Positions 1 through 8,686 of a DNA stretch of 13,615 nucleotides are shown in pieces. The DNA is from CAYOMP01 sp964405075. GTDB lineage: Bacteria; Bacillota; Clostridia; Lachnospirales; Lachnospiraceae. The DNA lies in NCBI GenBank assembly GCA_964405075.1, contig CAYOMP010000065.1, forward strand, positions 1-13,615, written 5' to 3'. Position 1 is the stretch's first letter, and each line of letters opens with the position of its first letter. Position numbers and translations under genes: made by a program. Under the pieces are notes generated by a model. The model did no database searches, was not told the DNA's origin, and saw nothing but the letters and a program-made list of their open reading frames with translations.

Positions 1-1
1 A

Positions 2-607
2 AATGCCAGAACTGCTGGAAAATACATTTTCGAAACAAATGACTTGGTTATTGGCTATGATGAGCCACTATCAAAACCACTTAACTTATCAATGGAAAGA
101 GGACAAAGAATTGTTCTAACAGGTGCTAATGGTATTGGAAAAACTACTCTTCTTCGTAGCATCCTAGGTCTTAATAAACCTATTAGTGGATGTGTAACTC
201 TTGGTGATTATTTAGAAATAGGATATTTTGAACAGGAAATGGCACCAGGAAACACTACTACCTGTATCCAGGAAATCTGGAATGAGTTTCCATCTTTCAC
301 ACAGTATGAAGTGCGTTCTGCTTTGGCTAAATGTGGTCTTACTACAAAACATATCGAAAGTCAGGTACGTGTACTAAGCGGTGGTGAACAGGCAAAAGTC
401 AGATTATGTAAACTAATAAATAGAGAAACTAACATTTTACTTTTGGACGAGCCTACTAACCATCTGGATGTAGATGCAAAAGATGAATTAAAACGTGCCC
501 TTAAAGAATACAAAGGAAGTATTCTTCTAATCTGTCACGAGCCTGAGTTCTATGAAGGTCTTGCAACAGATGTATGGGATTGTTCAAAATGGAGTCTTAA
601 AATATAA
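2..607 (+). CDS. ABC-F family ATP-binding protein, C-terminal part (5' end outside window)
   Basis: The frame is open from the window edge to the TAA at 605-607, so about 201 residues of the C-terminal ATPase domain are visible. Motifs seen: Walker A GANGIGKTT, signature LSGGEQ, Walker B ILLLDEPTNHLD and an H-switch in CHEPEFYE. The DEPTNHLD Walker B and the absence of any transmembrane segment mark the ABC-F class of soluble tandem-ATPase proteins. Family members act on the ribosome, either as translation factors or as antibiotic-resistance proteins. The short tail that ends soon after the H-switch, and the general wording, look more like the housekeeping YkpA/YbiT-type branch than the Lsa/Vga/OptrA resistance branch, but without the first ATPase domain and the linker this is uncertain. 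An internal TTG at 44 is not the real start, because coding sequence continues upstream of it. The gene converges with the c-di-GMP gene on the other strand. Confidence 0.9.
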   Translation, partial: NARTAGKYIFETNDLVIGYDEPLSKPLNLSMERGQRIVLTGANGIGKTTLLRSILGLNKPISGCVTLGDYLEIGYFEQEMAPGNTTTCIQEIWNEFPSFTQYEVRSALAKCGLTTKHIESQVRVLSGGEQAKVRLCKLINRETNILLLDEPTNHLDVDAKDELKRALKEYKGSILLICHEPEFYEGLATDVWDCSKWSLKI

Positions 608-692
608 TATACCAATTCTACTATTTTGAACTACGCAAAACACTCTTTAGAAATTTCTCAATCTAGCATATCAGTCGTTGCACTGCATAAAG

Positions 693-723
693 CAAAACAC
701 TCGTGAAATCTACGAGTGTTTTG
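693..723. terminator. Probable bidirectional Rho-independent terminator
   Basis: A perfect 12-bp stem (693-704 with 712-723, arm CAAAACACTCGT) encloses a 7-base loop. Its A-rich left arm and T-rich right arm give a U-rich 3' side on both strands. It lies between the convergent ABC-F gene and the EAL gene and can serve both. The 11-base arm sequence GCAAAACACTC also occurs as a direct copy at 635-645, which could pair with the right arm as an alternative. Confidence 0.8.
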
Positions 724-748
724 TTCATAAAATCCTAAAACATTATTC

Positions 749-2419
749 TTAATGTACAATATTCTTTTTAAATAATTGTTCAAACTGCTCTCTTGGCATT
801 GGTTTTGCATAAAAATAACCTTGAGCATAATTACAATCCAAACTTTTTAGCAACTCAATATGTTCTACCTTATCCACACCTTCCGTAGTCACTAACAAAT
901 TAAGTTCTTTAGCCAATCCCATAATAAATTTCATTATATGCCATACTTCTTTTTTCTTATTGTCACTCTGAAGAAATCTCATATCAACCTTCAAAACATC
1001 CAGTGGTAAATCGGCTAGCATATTTAAAGAAGAATATCCACTACCAAAATCATCCATTTCAATAATAAAACCCTCTTTTTTCAAATTGCTAACTACCTCA
1101 ATTAATTGCTGTGAATTATCCGTATATGCTGTTTCAGTAATTTCTAAATGCAAATCTTTAGTAGTCAAATTATTTTCACTAACTATTTTCTTAAGATCAT
1201 CAACTAAGCCATCTTTTGCGATATCTTTTCTCGAAACATTAACTGAGACCGGAATATCTATAACACCTTCTTCTTTCCATTCTCGTACAGTCTTTGCCGT
1301 TTCTTTCCAAACATATTTGTCAAGCTCATTAATAAAACCATTTTTTTCAAACAATGGAATAAAATCCACTGGAAATAGGAATCCTAAATCTGGATGATTC
1401 CATCTAATTAAAGCTTCTGCCCCAGCAATTTTTTCATTACGAAGATCATACTTAGGTTGAAAATATATTTCAAACTGTTCTTCCTTTATGGCATTTTTCA
1501 TTTCACCTAATATTTTGTAATCCTGTAATAGTTTCTTCCTAATTGAATCTTCATAGTACTTATAATTTATATTATATTTTCCTTTTATTTGATTAACTGC
1601 CAAAATCGCTCTATCACACATAGAATTTACAGGCACTTTCGTATCTTCTATTTCATAAATACCAAACTTTAGGGTAGGTTTTACTTCAAGAGGATATTCT
1701 CTCATGCTTTCAATACTTTCGTTAATCATATTTTGAATATATCCATCCTGTCTCTTTGACAGCATTAAGAAAATATCTCCTGAAAATCTGGCTACAAACC
1801 CCTCTAATTTCTTCGACATTTTCTGCAAACGGTCACCCATATATACTAATAAATGATTACCTTCTGCCATACCATATGCATCATTTACTAATTTGAACCC
1901 CTCCATATCAATGGCGACAATATCATATTCATCCTCTGAGTTTTCAGCTAATATACTTTCAACCTTCTTAAAAAAAGCCTCTTTAGTATATACCCCTGTA
2001 ACATAGTCCTTTTGAACCCAGCCAATCATTTTATTAGCTTCGTTTAATTCAACCAAATTTCTTAATCTATGTGCTACTACTTCATTAACAAATGGCTTAG
2101 TTATAAAATCCATCGCGCCCTTGGTTAATGCCTTCAACTCCGATTCTAGTCCATCACTTTGCGTAATTACTATAATAGGGATTTTTCTATCATAATTTTC
2201 TTTTGCAATTGCCTCTAATACTTGATAACCATCCATATTTGGCATAATAATATCCAATAAAATGGCAGATATATCATCATATCTTTCTTTAATAATTTTT
2301 AAAGCTTCTACCCCATCTTCTGCCATAAGAATATTATAATCTTGCTTAAGAATATCCTCTAAAATTTCTCTATTTAGTTTTTGATCATCTACAATAAGAA
2401 CTGTTCTACGTTTTTCCAT
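749..2419 (-). CDS. Response regulator with degenerate GGDEF and intact EAL domain (c-di-GMP phosphodiesterase)
   Basis: This is a cytoplasmic three-domain protein of about 556 residues. Residues 1-125 are a CheY-like receiver: acidic pair D11/D12, predicted phospho-acceptor D56 in LLDIIMP, T86 and K108 in ITKPF. Residues about 140-295 are a GGDEF domain whose signature reads SGDIF near residue 213, so diguanylate cyclase activity is unlikely. Residues about 310-550 are an EAL domain with the usual catalytic set visible: EALIRW near 335, NVS, LEITET, DDFGSGYSS, LKVD, TTEGV and QGY. From family knowledge it should hydrolyse c-di-GMP to pGpG under control of receiver phosphorylation; no partner kinase is in the window. 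An in-frame TTG at 2425 is an alternative start. The ATG at 2419 is preferred because AGAGAGGG sits 8 bases before it but only 2 bases before the TTG. Confidence 0.92.
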   Translation of the reverse strand: MEKRRTVLIVDDQKLNREILEDILKQDYNILMAEDGVEALKIIKERYDDISAILLDIIMPNMDGYQVLEAIAKENYDRKIPIIVITQSDGLESELKALTKGAMDFITKPFVNEVVAHRLRNLVELNEANKMIGWVQKDYVTGVYTKEAFFKKVESILAENSEDEYDIVAIDMEGFKLVNDAYGMAEGNHLLVYMGDRLQKMSKKLEGFVARFSGDIFLMLSKRQDGYIQNMINESIESMREYPLEVKPTLKFGIYEIEDTKVPVNSMCDRAILAVNQIKGKYNINYKYYEDSIRKKLLQDYKILGEMKNAIKEEQFEIYFQPKYDLRNEKIAGAEALIRWNHPDLGFLFPVDFIPLFEKNGFINELDKYVWKETAKTVREWKEEGVIDIPVSVNVSRKDIAKDGLVDDLKKIVSENNLTTKDLHLEITETAYTDNSQQLIEVVSNLKKEGFIIEMDDFGSGYSSLNMLADLPLDVLKVDMRFLQSDNKKKEVWHIMKFIMGLAKELNLLVTTEGVDKVEHIELLKSLDCNYAQGYFYAKPMPREQFEQLFKKNIVH

Positions 2420-2483
2420 ACGCAAAGCCCTCTCTTCTATTACATTATCCCCTATGTCCTCTTACCCATTTTTATTTATATTC

Positions 2484-2512
2484 ATTGTACTATTATAAAA
2501 ACATGCTTGCAA
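2484..2512 (-). promoter_or_regulatory. Putative sigma-A promoter of the REC-GGDEF-EAL gene
   Basis: On the minus strand, TTGCAA (2512-2507) and TACAAT (2489-2484) are 17 bases apart, matching the consensus at 4/6 and 5/6. Transcription would start near 2477, giving a leader of about 58 bases. A TATAAT at 2497-2492 is an alternative -10 but has no well-placed -35. Confidence 0.5.
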
Positions 2513-2666
2513 TCAAGTTTGAATTAGTTAATAAAAAAATAATTTTCACTTTTGATTTGGATTATTTTTTTAATTTTACTTTAAAATTCTCTGTTATGAA
2601 CTAAATATCATATACAAAAGGCTTCTGTCATGGAAATTTCTGATAATATCCTATATTAATTACGTA

Positions 2667-2714
2667 AGATATTCCTCCTGACATAAAAATAACCATCAGA
2701 TATTTCTTCTGACA
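2667..2714. repeat. Imperfect 17-bp direct repeat next to a terminator
   Basis: The sequences at 2667-2683 and 2698-2714 match at 15 of 17 positions (AGATATTCCTCCTGACA and AGATATTTCTTCTGACA). The second copy forms part of the terminator hairpin of the neighbouring surface-protein gene. The first copy lies just beyond that terminator. No function is evident; a local duplication is the simplest explanation. Confidence 0.5.
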
Positions 2715-2723
2715 GTTATTTTT
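2685..2723 (-). terminator. Rho-independent terminator of the LRR/BIG_2 gene
   Basis: On the minus strand, just past the stop at 2731, an AAAAATAAC arm pairs with GTTATTTTT. The stem continues inward for about 7 further pairs, including G-U pairs, and the structure ends in a T-rich run. It is the expected 3' end of the surface-protein transcript. Confidence 0.75.
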
Positions 2724-2730
2724 TCCTTCT

Positions 2731-5268
2731 TTATTTAACCACTACTGTACATTTTGCCTTTTTACCACTGGCTGACTTAACTGTAATTGTACATTTACCT
2801 TTTTTCTTTGCCTTTATTGTACCTTTTGAGCTTACAGTGGCTATCTTTTTGTTACTTGAACTCCAAGTAAGCTTATCTGTGGCACTTATAGGATTTCTTG
2901 TTACTGTTAAGGTTGTTTTCTTACCTTTCTTAAGAGTAACTTTCTTACTGCTTAAAGTAAGTTTCTTTGTCTTTACTGTTCCATTTACAACCTTAACCTT
3001 ACATTTTGCAGTTGCTCCACTTTCTGTAGCTACTGTAATTGTCGCTGTTCCGGTCTTTTTACCTTTAATACTAATTACATTATTTTTTACAGAAACTGTT
3101 GCAATCTTACTATTACTACTCTTCACTGAAACTATATCATCATTTTCAATAGAGCTTGTCTTAATAGCCAGGGCTTTTGTTGTTTTGCCTTTTTGTAAGT
3201 TAAAAGAGCTTGCATTTAACTTAATTGAACCTTTTTTCTGAACAATATTGTTACTATTTGAGTTATTATTGTTACTGTTACTATTGTTAGTATTATTATT
3301 GTTAGTGTTACTATTATCAGTATTATTGTTATTATTATTGCTACTATTATCAGTATTGTTAGCGTCATTATTATTGTCGCTATTATCATTGTTATTATCA
3401 AGAGGTGAAATGATTACATCTATAGGCATAATCTCTTCATAAATCAGATAGTCGCTATTAATAGTGTAAACTGAGAAAATAACAGATGCTTTTCCAAGTT
3501 TTTTAGGTATAGCCAAACCATCTTGATTAATCTCAATTATTGAGCTATCTGTACTACCCCATACTACATAATAACTTCCTTCTGCTTCAGCATTGATAAT
3601 ATAATCATACTGACGATTATTATTCAAAAACATAGTATCATAATAACCATTTCCTGATGAACAACATCCTGTAACATGAATGTTTGTCTTCACTTTTATA
3701 CTATATCCAGCTGAGATAGTTCCACTTTTTCCTCTGGCTTTTACTATTATCCTTGTCCTGCCTAAGTTATCATTATTTCCTAAACTTTTTGGTGTTACTT
3801 CTCCAGTCTCTATATCGTAACTAACTATGTCACTTTCTGTTTTTGTTACACCATCTTCAACGTATGATACCTCAATTTCATCATACAATTCATCATAATA
3901 TTCACTATCAGCCACTAACTCTAGTGGTAAAATGGTTTTCTCTTCATCTTCTATATAGATTTCCTTAGAACCACTTGTTTTTCCATCTAATGTTATGCTT
4001 TCTGCCCCTGTTGAGTATACTTCTAAGGTTACTGATGCAGTTAAGTTACTTCTTGAAGTTGTAGCTGTTAATGTAGATGTTCCCACATCCAATAATTTAA
4101 TCACAGACGCACCATCTTTTCTCATTACTGAATAATCAGATATATCACAGCTTACAGTTTCATTGACATCTTCACTATCAAATAAATATGCCATATCAAT
4201 TGTCTGAATTTTACTTATATCCACTCTTATAGTTTTTCCAGTAACTATATTAGTTTCTGTTCCAGTGAGTTCTTCGTTATCGAAAGTTATATCCAATGAT
4301 TTTGCATTTATTAAGGAAGTGTCGATTACTTTAAATCTGATTGTATCCTCTACACAATTATATTTTCTACACATTTCTGGTCTGTCACTTCCAGCATCTC
4401 TACCTACTGATACGCTAATAACACCAGCTTTATCAGGTGTATATACTCCATTTTCACAAGGTATATCTGAACCATCTGTATATCTACATCCGATTTTAAT
4501 GTCAGTTAATAAATCAGCATTTGCAGGAATAATATCATAGCAGTTTTCAAGTGTAAAGCTCTCTCCCAATGCAATATCTTCGAACCCTTTTAACTCAATT
4601 TGCTCCAACGGCACATAATCAAGGTTTTCATAATATACCGAGTACCCTGGCTTGCCATATGAACCAGTTTCTTCATTATAATAATGTGCTTTTATATACT
4701 CCCATGCTTTTGAACCTGTATAACTTTTTACCACAAAATTTTCGTTACCTGTTCCTGTCATATTTGGGAATGGTAGGTTGTTATCATCATAGTATTCAAA
4801 CTCACAGTCTTTTGGAACTGTTATTGACGGTAATGAAGTACAAAATTCAAATGCACACGTTTGAATGTATGTCACACTTTCCGGAATAGATATACTCTTA
4901 AGATTTGAACAACTTCTAAATGCAAGTTTTCCAATAGTTTTTATTCCATCTTCTAACACTACATTTTCAAGAGTTGTATTTCTTAAAAATGCCAAATCTT
5001 CAATTTTAACAACTTTCTTTCCATTAATTGTAGCAGGCACAGTTACATCTGTTGCTGTTCCATTATAACTAATAATAGTGATTTCATTATTTTCGTCAAT
5101 CGTATATGTAAAATCTCCATATGTCAGTTCCCCATCTTTTACAATCAAACTGATTGCTGAACTTGTTTCCAGCTTTAATTCACTTGCATATGTCTGTATA
5201 TTCCCACTCAACACCATTGCAACACTTAACAGTGTGGCTAATGATTTCATTAATCTCTTTTTCATCAT
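2731..5268 (-). CDS. Secreted LRR_5 and BIG_2 (Ig-like) domain surface protein
   Basis: This 845-residue protein begins with a clear signal peptide (KKRLMK, then a hydrophobic core, cleavage probably near TYA-SE at 28-29). Residues about 50-190 carry BspA-type LRR_5 repeats, seen in VVKIEDLAF, GIKTIGKLAF and SVTYIQTCAF spaced about 23 residues apart. The middle, about 220-610, is beta-rich and divided into Ig-like stretches. A linker at about 620-675 is almost only Asn, Ser, Asp and Thr. The last 165 residues are two BIG_2 domains with the typical SSNSKIATV and SSNKKIATV cores and Lys-rich edges. There is no LPXTG motif and no C-terminal membrane helix, so it is either released or held by its basic BIG_2 domains. 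Proteins of this build are common in gut Clostridia and are thought to act in adhesion or matrix binding; the ligand is unknown. The ATG at 5268 follows GGAGG by 7 bases. It is a single-gene unit with its own terminator. Confidence 0.9.
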   Translation of the reverse strand: MMKKRLMKSLATLLSVAMVLSGNIQTYASELKLETSSAISLIVKDGELTYGDFTYTIDENNEITIISYNGTATDVTVPATINGKKVVKIEDLAFLRNTTLENVVLEDGIKTIGKLAFRSCSNLKSISIPESVTYIQTCAFEFCTSLPSITVPKDCEFEYYDDNNLPFPNMTGTGNENFVVKSYTGSKAWEYIKAHYYNEETGSYGKPGYSVYYENLDYVPLEQIELKGFEDIALGESFTLENCYDIIPANADLLTDIKIGCRYTDGSDIPCENGVYTPDKAGVISVSVGRDAGSDRPEMCRKYNCVEDTIRFKVIDTSLINAKSLDITFDNEELTGTETNIVTGKTIRVDISKIQTIDMAYLFDSEDVNETVSCDISDYSVMRKDGASVIKLLDVGTSTLTATTSRSNLTASVTLEVYSTGAESITLDGKTSGSKEIYIEDEEKTILPLELVADSEYYDELYDEIEVSYVEDGVTKTESDIVSYDIETGEVTPKSLGNNDNLGRTRIIVKARGKSGTISAGYSIKVKTNIHVTGCCSSGNGYYDTMFLNNNRQYDYIINAEAEGSYYVVWGSTDSSIIEINQDGLAIPKKLGKASVIFSVYTINSDYLIYEEIMPIDVIISPLDNNNDNSDNNNDANNTDNSSNNNNNNTDNSNTNNNNTNNSNSNNNNSNSNNIVQKKGSIKLNASSFNLQKGKTTKALAIKTSSIENDDIVSVKSSNSKIATVSVKNNVISIKGKKTGTATITVATESGATAKCKVKVVNGTVKTKKLTLSSKKVTLKKGKKTTLTVTRNPISATDKLTWSSSNKKIATVSSKGTIKAKKKGKCTITVKSASGKKAKCTVVVK
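3246..3405 (-). repeat. Asn/Ser-codon low-complexity tract (flexible linker)
   Basis: About 53 consecutive codons are mainly AAT/AAC with AGT/AGC, GAT and ACT, coding a hydrophilic spacer between the upstream Ig-like region and the two terminal BIG_2 domains. The tract is repetitive at the three-base level but not a perfect microsatellite. Changes in length would stay in frame. It also produces spurious open frames on both strands. Confidence 0.85.
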
Positions 5269-5298
5269 AAGGTTTCCTCCGTTTTTCTTTTATACCTT

Positions 5299-5328
5299 AT
5301 TATACTTAGCTTATCCAAAAGAGGATAA
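5299..5328 (-). promoter_or_regulatory. Putative promoter region and small hairpin before the LRR/BIG_2 gene
   Basis: A perfect TATAAT lies on the minus strand at 5304-5299, 30 bases before the start codon. No good -35 is found 16-18 bases upstream. That space is instead filled by an inverted repeat (TTATCC, 6-base loop, GGATAA; 5311-5316 with 5323-5328), which could be an operator that compensates for the weak -35 or simply a chance structure. Confidence 0.35.
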
Positions 5329-5440
5329 ACTTTTTTTGGATTTTTTCACATTTTTTAACATCCGTTTATTTTATCACTTTTCAAAATGCACTACAACATC
5401 TTTTTGATGTAAATTTAGCTGATTTGTACTTTTTACTAAA

Positions 5441-5476
5441 AAAGGTGAAACGTGAAGAAATAGTCTTCTTCACGTT
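5441..5476 (-). terminator. Rho-independent terminator of the giant Ig-like gene
   Basis: A perfect 11-bp stem (AACGTGAAGAA at 5449-5459 with its complement at 5466-5476) has a 6-base loop. On the minus strand it is followed by TCACC and a run of T. It begins 12 bases after the stop codon of the giant gene. Confidence 0.85.
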
Positions 5477-5488
5477 CCTTTTATCACC

Positions 5489-8400
5489 TTATTTTAATGT
5501 TTTTGTGTATTGAATGTAGATAGAGTCATCATCTTCTCTTAAATATCTTGTAAATTCTTTTGAATCTATTATGATATTTATTTCCCAATCTTTGTGTGTC
5601 TTACAGAATGATTTCGAGAATACATACTTAAAGTTACCTGTTAAAGCTTTATTTACAGAAAGCTTAGGTGTTTTTACTTCATAGAAGTCTTTTCTTCTCT
5701 TTGCTCTTGTTCTTCCAACAAGTCTGTATTTTCCTTCTGTATCAGCAGCATAGATTGTTACATTTGTAAACAGGAAGAATAAGAAAATAAGTAATGCACC
5801 ACCTGTGGTTGTAGCTATTGCTATCTTTGCTCCTGTAGGCAACCCTTTTTTAACCGGCTGCTCCGGTTGTGGCTCGTCTTCCTGAATCTTGGTAACTTCC
5901 ACCTTCTTTTTCTTCTTTTCAGGCTCTGGTTTTTCCTCCTCTTCTGTTACTATAGGAAGAATCTTAGCTTTTTTCTTAATGGTTTTCTTTTTGGATTTAG
6001 TTGAATCATCATCTTCATCATCTTCATCGTCTCCATTATCACCATTATCACCATCATCGTCACCACCATCATCACCTTCGTCGATGACACCATCATAGCC
6101 ATCATCACCGGTAGGAGTATCCTCACTACCATTTTCAACGTTGGTTGCTACGTCAGTTGCTGTTACCTTTACTTTTTTTCCCTTTTCAACAGTGACTTTA
6201 ATTGTCTGTTTTTCAGGATTTGTGATTTTGTATGATGCACCATTTATTTCTACTGATTTAACACCTGATGCATTGTCGCTGATAGTTACCTTTACTGTTC
6301 CCAATCCCTTTTTGTTATAGGATATGGATTTTGCATTTGTACTGATAACAGGTTTTACCTTATCTATTTTTGTAACATCTACTGTTGTTGTTTTGCTGTA
6401 GCCTGCTTCATCTGTTACTGTGATTGTATGAGAACTGTTTTCATCTACAACAAAGTTTGTATAGTAAGTTTTTCCAGTGTTGTTTATATCTGTTGTGTTG
6501 CCATCTATTGTAATGCTCTTTATATCACAGTCTGTATTAGTTGCGTATACTTTTATTGTGGCGCTCTGGTTAGTCCATTCAGTAGGATTCCCTTCTGTCC
6601 ATACACTTAAGCCTTGAGATGCTATTGTACTTACTACTATTTCATCTGACATATTCATGTTTTCTACGATGTCATTTGTTACTACTCTGTATTTACCGTT
6701 TTCCTTTACATTGAATATGACTTTCTTTGCAAGACTTCCCTGTTTTTCACTGACTGTTACTGTTTCTTCTGAAAATGGTTCCAAAAATGCTTTTTTAACT
6801 GCATTTACTGTATTTACGATAGTTCCCTTTTCAGGAGCTTCCATCATATTTTCTTCACCATTTACATATTTAGCTTCTGTTGCTGTTACATTTACATCTT
6901 CATATGCATAAGTTTCTTCATTGAATTTTTGAAGTTTAACACTTCCGATACCACTCTGAGAATCTGTTACTACTGCTGTGATGTTGTATCCGTCTTCTTC
7001 TCTTACCCATTTATTATCTGATGATGTGGCTATTTCAGGTGCAATTCCATCAATGTTTGTTACTTCATAGGCTTCAATATCCTCCATCTGAACATTCTTT
7101 CCAGTTCCAGTAATAGCACCTGTTTTAAATACACCATTTTCCAATGTAGTATACTTATGTTCAGCTTCCGACATTGCACTTTCCAATGTATCACCACTTG
7201 AAATTATTTCATAGTATCTATTTTCATTAAGACCATAAACATCAACTCTTGTAACACCGGAACAACCGTCATTATTTGCACCGGCTGTTAATTCAACACC
7301 TGTGCTTGCATTTACCCATTCAGTTGTGTCAGGTACGATTGTTAACTGTGTTTCATCTCCGGTTTCGATATTGCTTACCGGAAGAGCTGCATCGTCTGAC
7401 TGTTCTGTTACGTGTCCTAATGCATCTGTTCCCCTCAATTTGTAATAACCATTTTTGAATACTGTTGTATCACTTGAGACTGTTTTAGCTGCTTTTTCTG
7501 CTGTTTTGTCATCATATTTCACTGTCGCAACTACTTCATCCCATGAAGTTTTATCTTTTGAATAAAGTACTTCTAATAACTGAATACCTGAACGCATATC
7601 CTCTGCTGAGAAAGATACTTTCAATCCATCATCTACAGATACCCAATCTTCTGTTTCTTTTGTTGTTACATAATTTTCAGGACCTTCACCATCAATATAT
7701 ATAGTTTCTGATGTAGATTCACTTACATTTGAAGCTTTGTCTGTAGCTGTAGCTGTTATTGTATTTAATCCGCTTGTCAAGGCATTTGATGTTGTAAGGT
7801 TATAAGTAAAGTACTTATCATAAACCTCTCCATTGGCAGTTACATCTGTTGTTCCATAAGTAATCTTATCCAAACCTGATGTATTTCCATCGTCTGATAG
7901 CATGTCTGTTGCTTTTAACTGAATTTCAGTTGTTTCTTTATACCATTTGATACTTACATCTTCTATATCATCAAAGGTAAAATCTTTTCCTTCTGAATTT
8001 TGTTCAGCTACGATTGTGCTTTCAATTACAGGATTTGTAGTATCAAGCTTATCTACTGTGAACGTATTTTCTGTTCTTGTTTCATATTCTACAAGGTCTA
8101 ATGCTGCTAACTTGTATGTTCCATTGTCAGTAATTAAAGCTGTTTCAGTTGCATCATTTGAAGCAGTATCTAATGTTACTGTCTTGTAGATGTCCCAATT
8201 TCCACCATTTTCTTTTAAGATGTTAAATTTGGCTACACCTGAATATGCATCTTTCGCCTTTAGAGTAACTGATATTCCACTGTTACTCCAATCATTTACA
8301 CCTGTCATTTCAACATCTGTTGGTTCTGTAGCATCTACATAGATTGTTTCTCCACCTTCGGCACTTGTAAAACCATTTGCATCTAATGCATTATATGTAA

Positions 8401-8686
8401 ATGTATTCTTTCCTTCCGCAAAAGTAAGTGGAAGGTTATCTTTATTTGCACTGCTACTTACACCATTCAATTTTGCTGTAACTTTATTTATTGCTATACC
8501 TGATGCATGTTTTCCGGTAATTGTTGCTTTGGTAATTCCTTTATACCAGTTACCTATCTTTGTTCCGATAATACTGTGACTTGCAGTTGGTGCTATTGGA
8601 ACATATTTAACAACATAAGTATTTGAACCTGATCTTGTTGCGCTGTTATTTACAAGTCCATTATTACCCGCATTATGTTCAATAGA
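5489..8686 (-). CDS. C-terminal part of the giant Ig-like membrane-anchored surface protein (downstream of in-frame TAG)
   Basis: This segment continues in the same frame as the N-terminal gene part directly after the TAG at 8689-8687 and stays open to its own stop at 5489. No credible ribosome binding site and start were found at its beginning; the first listed start, TTG at 8470, lies inside a continuous domain. Numbering the whole gene from the GTG at 10096, it covers residues 471-1535. It holds roughly seven Ig-like repeats of about 90-150 residues, each with a Trp-centred strand (DWSNSG, EWVNAS, EWTNQS) and an AxDxxSG-type turn (KDAYSGV, TDSQSGI, SDNASGV). After these come an Asp/Gly-rich acidic block (about 1332-1365), Lys/Glu/Pro-rich blocks, one transmembrane helix (about 1425-1444) and a basic cytoplasmic tail of 91 residues. 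There is no LPXTG motif: the anchor is the helix. It would be secreted only if the TAG is read through, or if the TAG is a sequence error. Otherwise this half is a dead remnant. Confidence 0.8.
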   Translation of the reverse strand, partial: SIEHNAGNNGLVNNSATRSGSNTYVVKYVPIAPTASHSIIGTKIGNWYKGITKATITGKHASGIAINKVTAKLNGVSSSANKDNLPLTFAEGKNTFTYNALDANGFTSAEGGETIYVDATEPTDVEMTGVNDWSNSGISVTLKAKDAYSGVAKFNILKENGGNWDIYKTVTLDTASNDATETALITDNGTYKLAALDLVEYETRTENTFTVDKLDTTNPVIESTIVAEQNSEGKDFTFDDIEDVSIKWYKETTEIQLKATDMLSDDGNTSGLDKITYGTTDVTANGEVYDKYFTYNLTTSNALTSGLNTITATATDKASNVSESTSETIYIDGEGPENYVTTKETEDWVSVDDGLKVSFSAEDMRSGIQLLEVLYSKDKTSWDEVVATVKYDDKTAEKAAKTVSSDTTVFKNGYYKLRGTDALGHVTEQSDDAALPVSNIETGDETQLTIVPDTTEWVNASTGVELTAGANNDGCSGVTRVDVYGLNENRYYEIISSGDTLESAMSEAEHKYTTLENGVFKTGAITGTGKNVQMEDIEAYEVTNIDGIAPEIATSSDNKWVREEDGYNITAVVTDSQSGIGSVKLQKFNEETYAYEDVNVTATEAKYVNGEENMMEAPEKGTIVNTVNAVKKAFLEPFSEETVTVSEKQGSLAKKVIFNVKENGKYRVVTNDIVENMNMSDEIVVSTIASQGLSVWTEGNPTEWTNQSATIKVYATNTDCDIKSITIDGNTTDINNTGKTYYTNFVVDENSSHTITVTDEAGYSKTTTVDVTKIDKVKPVISTNAKSISYNKKGLGTVKVTISDNASGVKSVEINGASYKITNPEKQTIKVTVEKGKKVKVTATDVATNVENGSEDTPTGDDGYDGVIDEGDDGGDDDGDNGDNGDDEDDEDDDSTKSKKKTIKKKAKILPIVTEEEEKPEPEKKKKKVEVTKIQEDEPQPEQPVKKGLPTGAKIAIATTTGGALLIFLFFLFTNVTIYAADTEGKYRLVGRTRAKRRKDFYEVKTPKLSVNKALTGNFKYVFSKSFCKTHKDWEINIIIDSKEFTRYLREDDDSIYIQYTKTLK

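Noticed and set aside
3216..3442. Poly-Leu and poly-Ile/Thr open frames over the Asn-rich tract, looking like membrane proteins
   Set aside because: They are alternative-frame readings of AAT/AAC-type codons in the linker of the real gene.
5950..6138. Met-rich 62-codon minus-strand frame
   Set aside because: It is an out-of-frame reading of the Asp/Gly-rich (GAT/GAC) acidic block of the giant gene.
2837..8189. Many open frames of 60-134 codons on the plus strand opposite the surface-protein genes
   Set aside because: They are antisense shadows of Ser/Thr/Asn/Val-rich genes, rich in Leu/Ser/Phe runs, with no ribosome binding sites or recognisable domains.
8450..8470. TTG at 8470 as a true start of a separate gene
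   Set aside because: No ribosome binding site precedes it, and the frame continues upstream without a break to the TAG at 8687 in the same frame as the N-terminal half.
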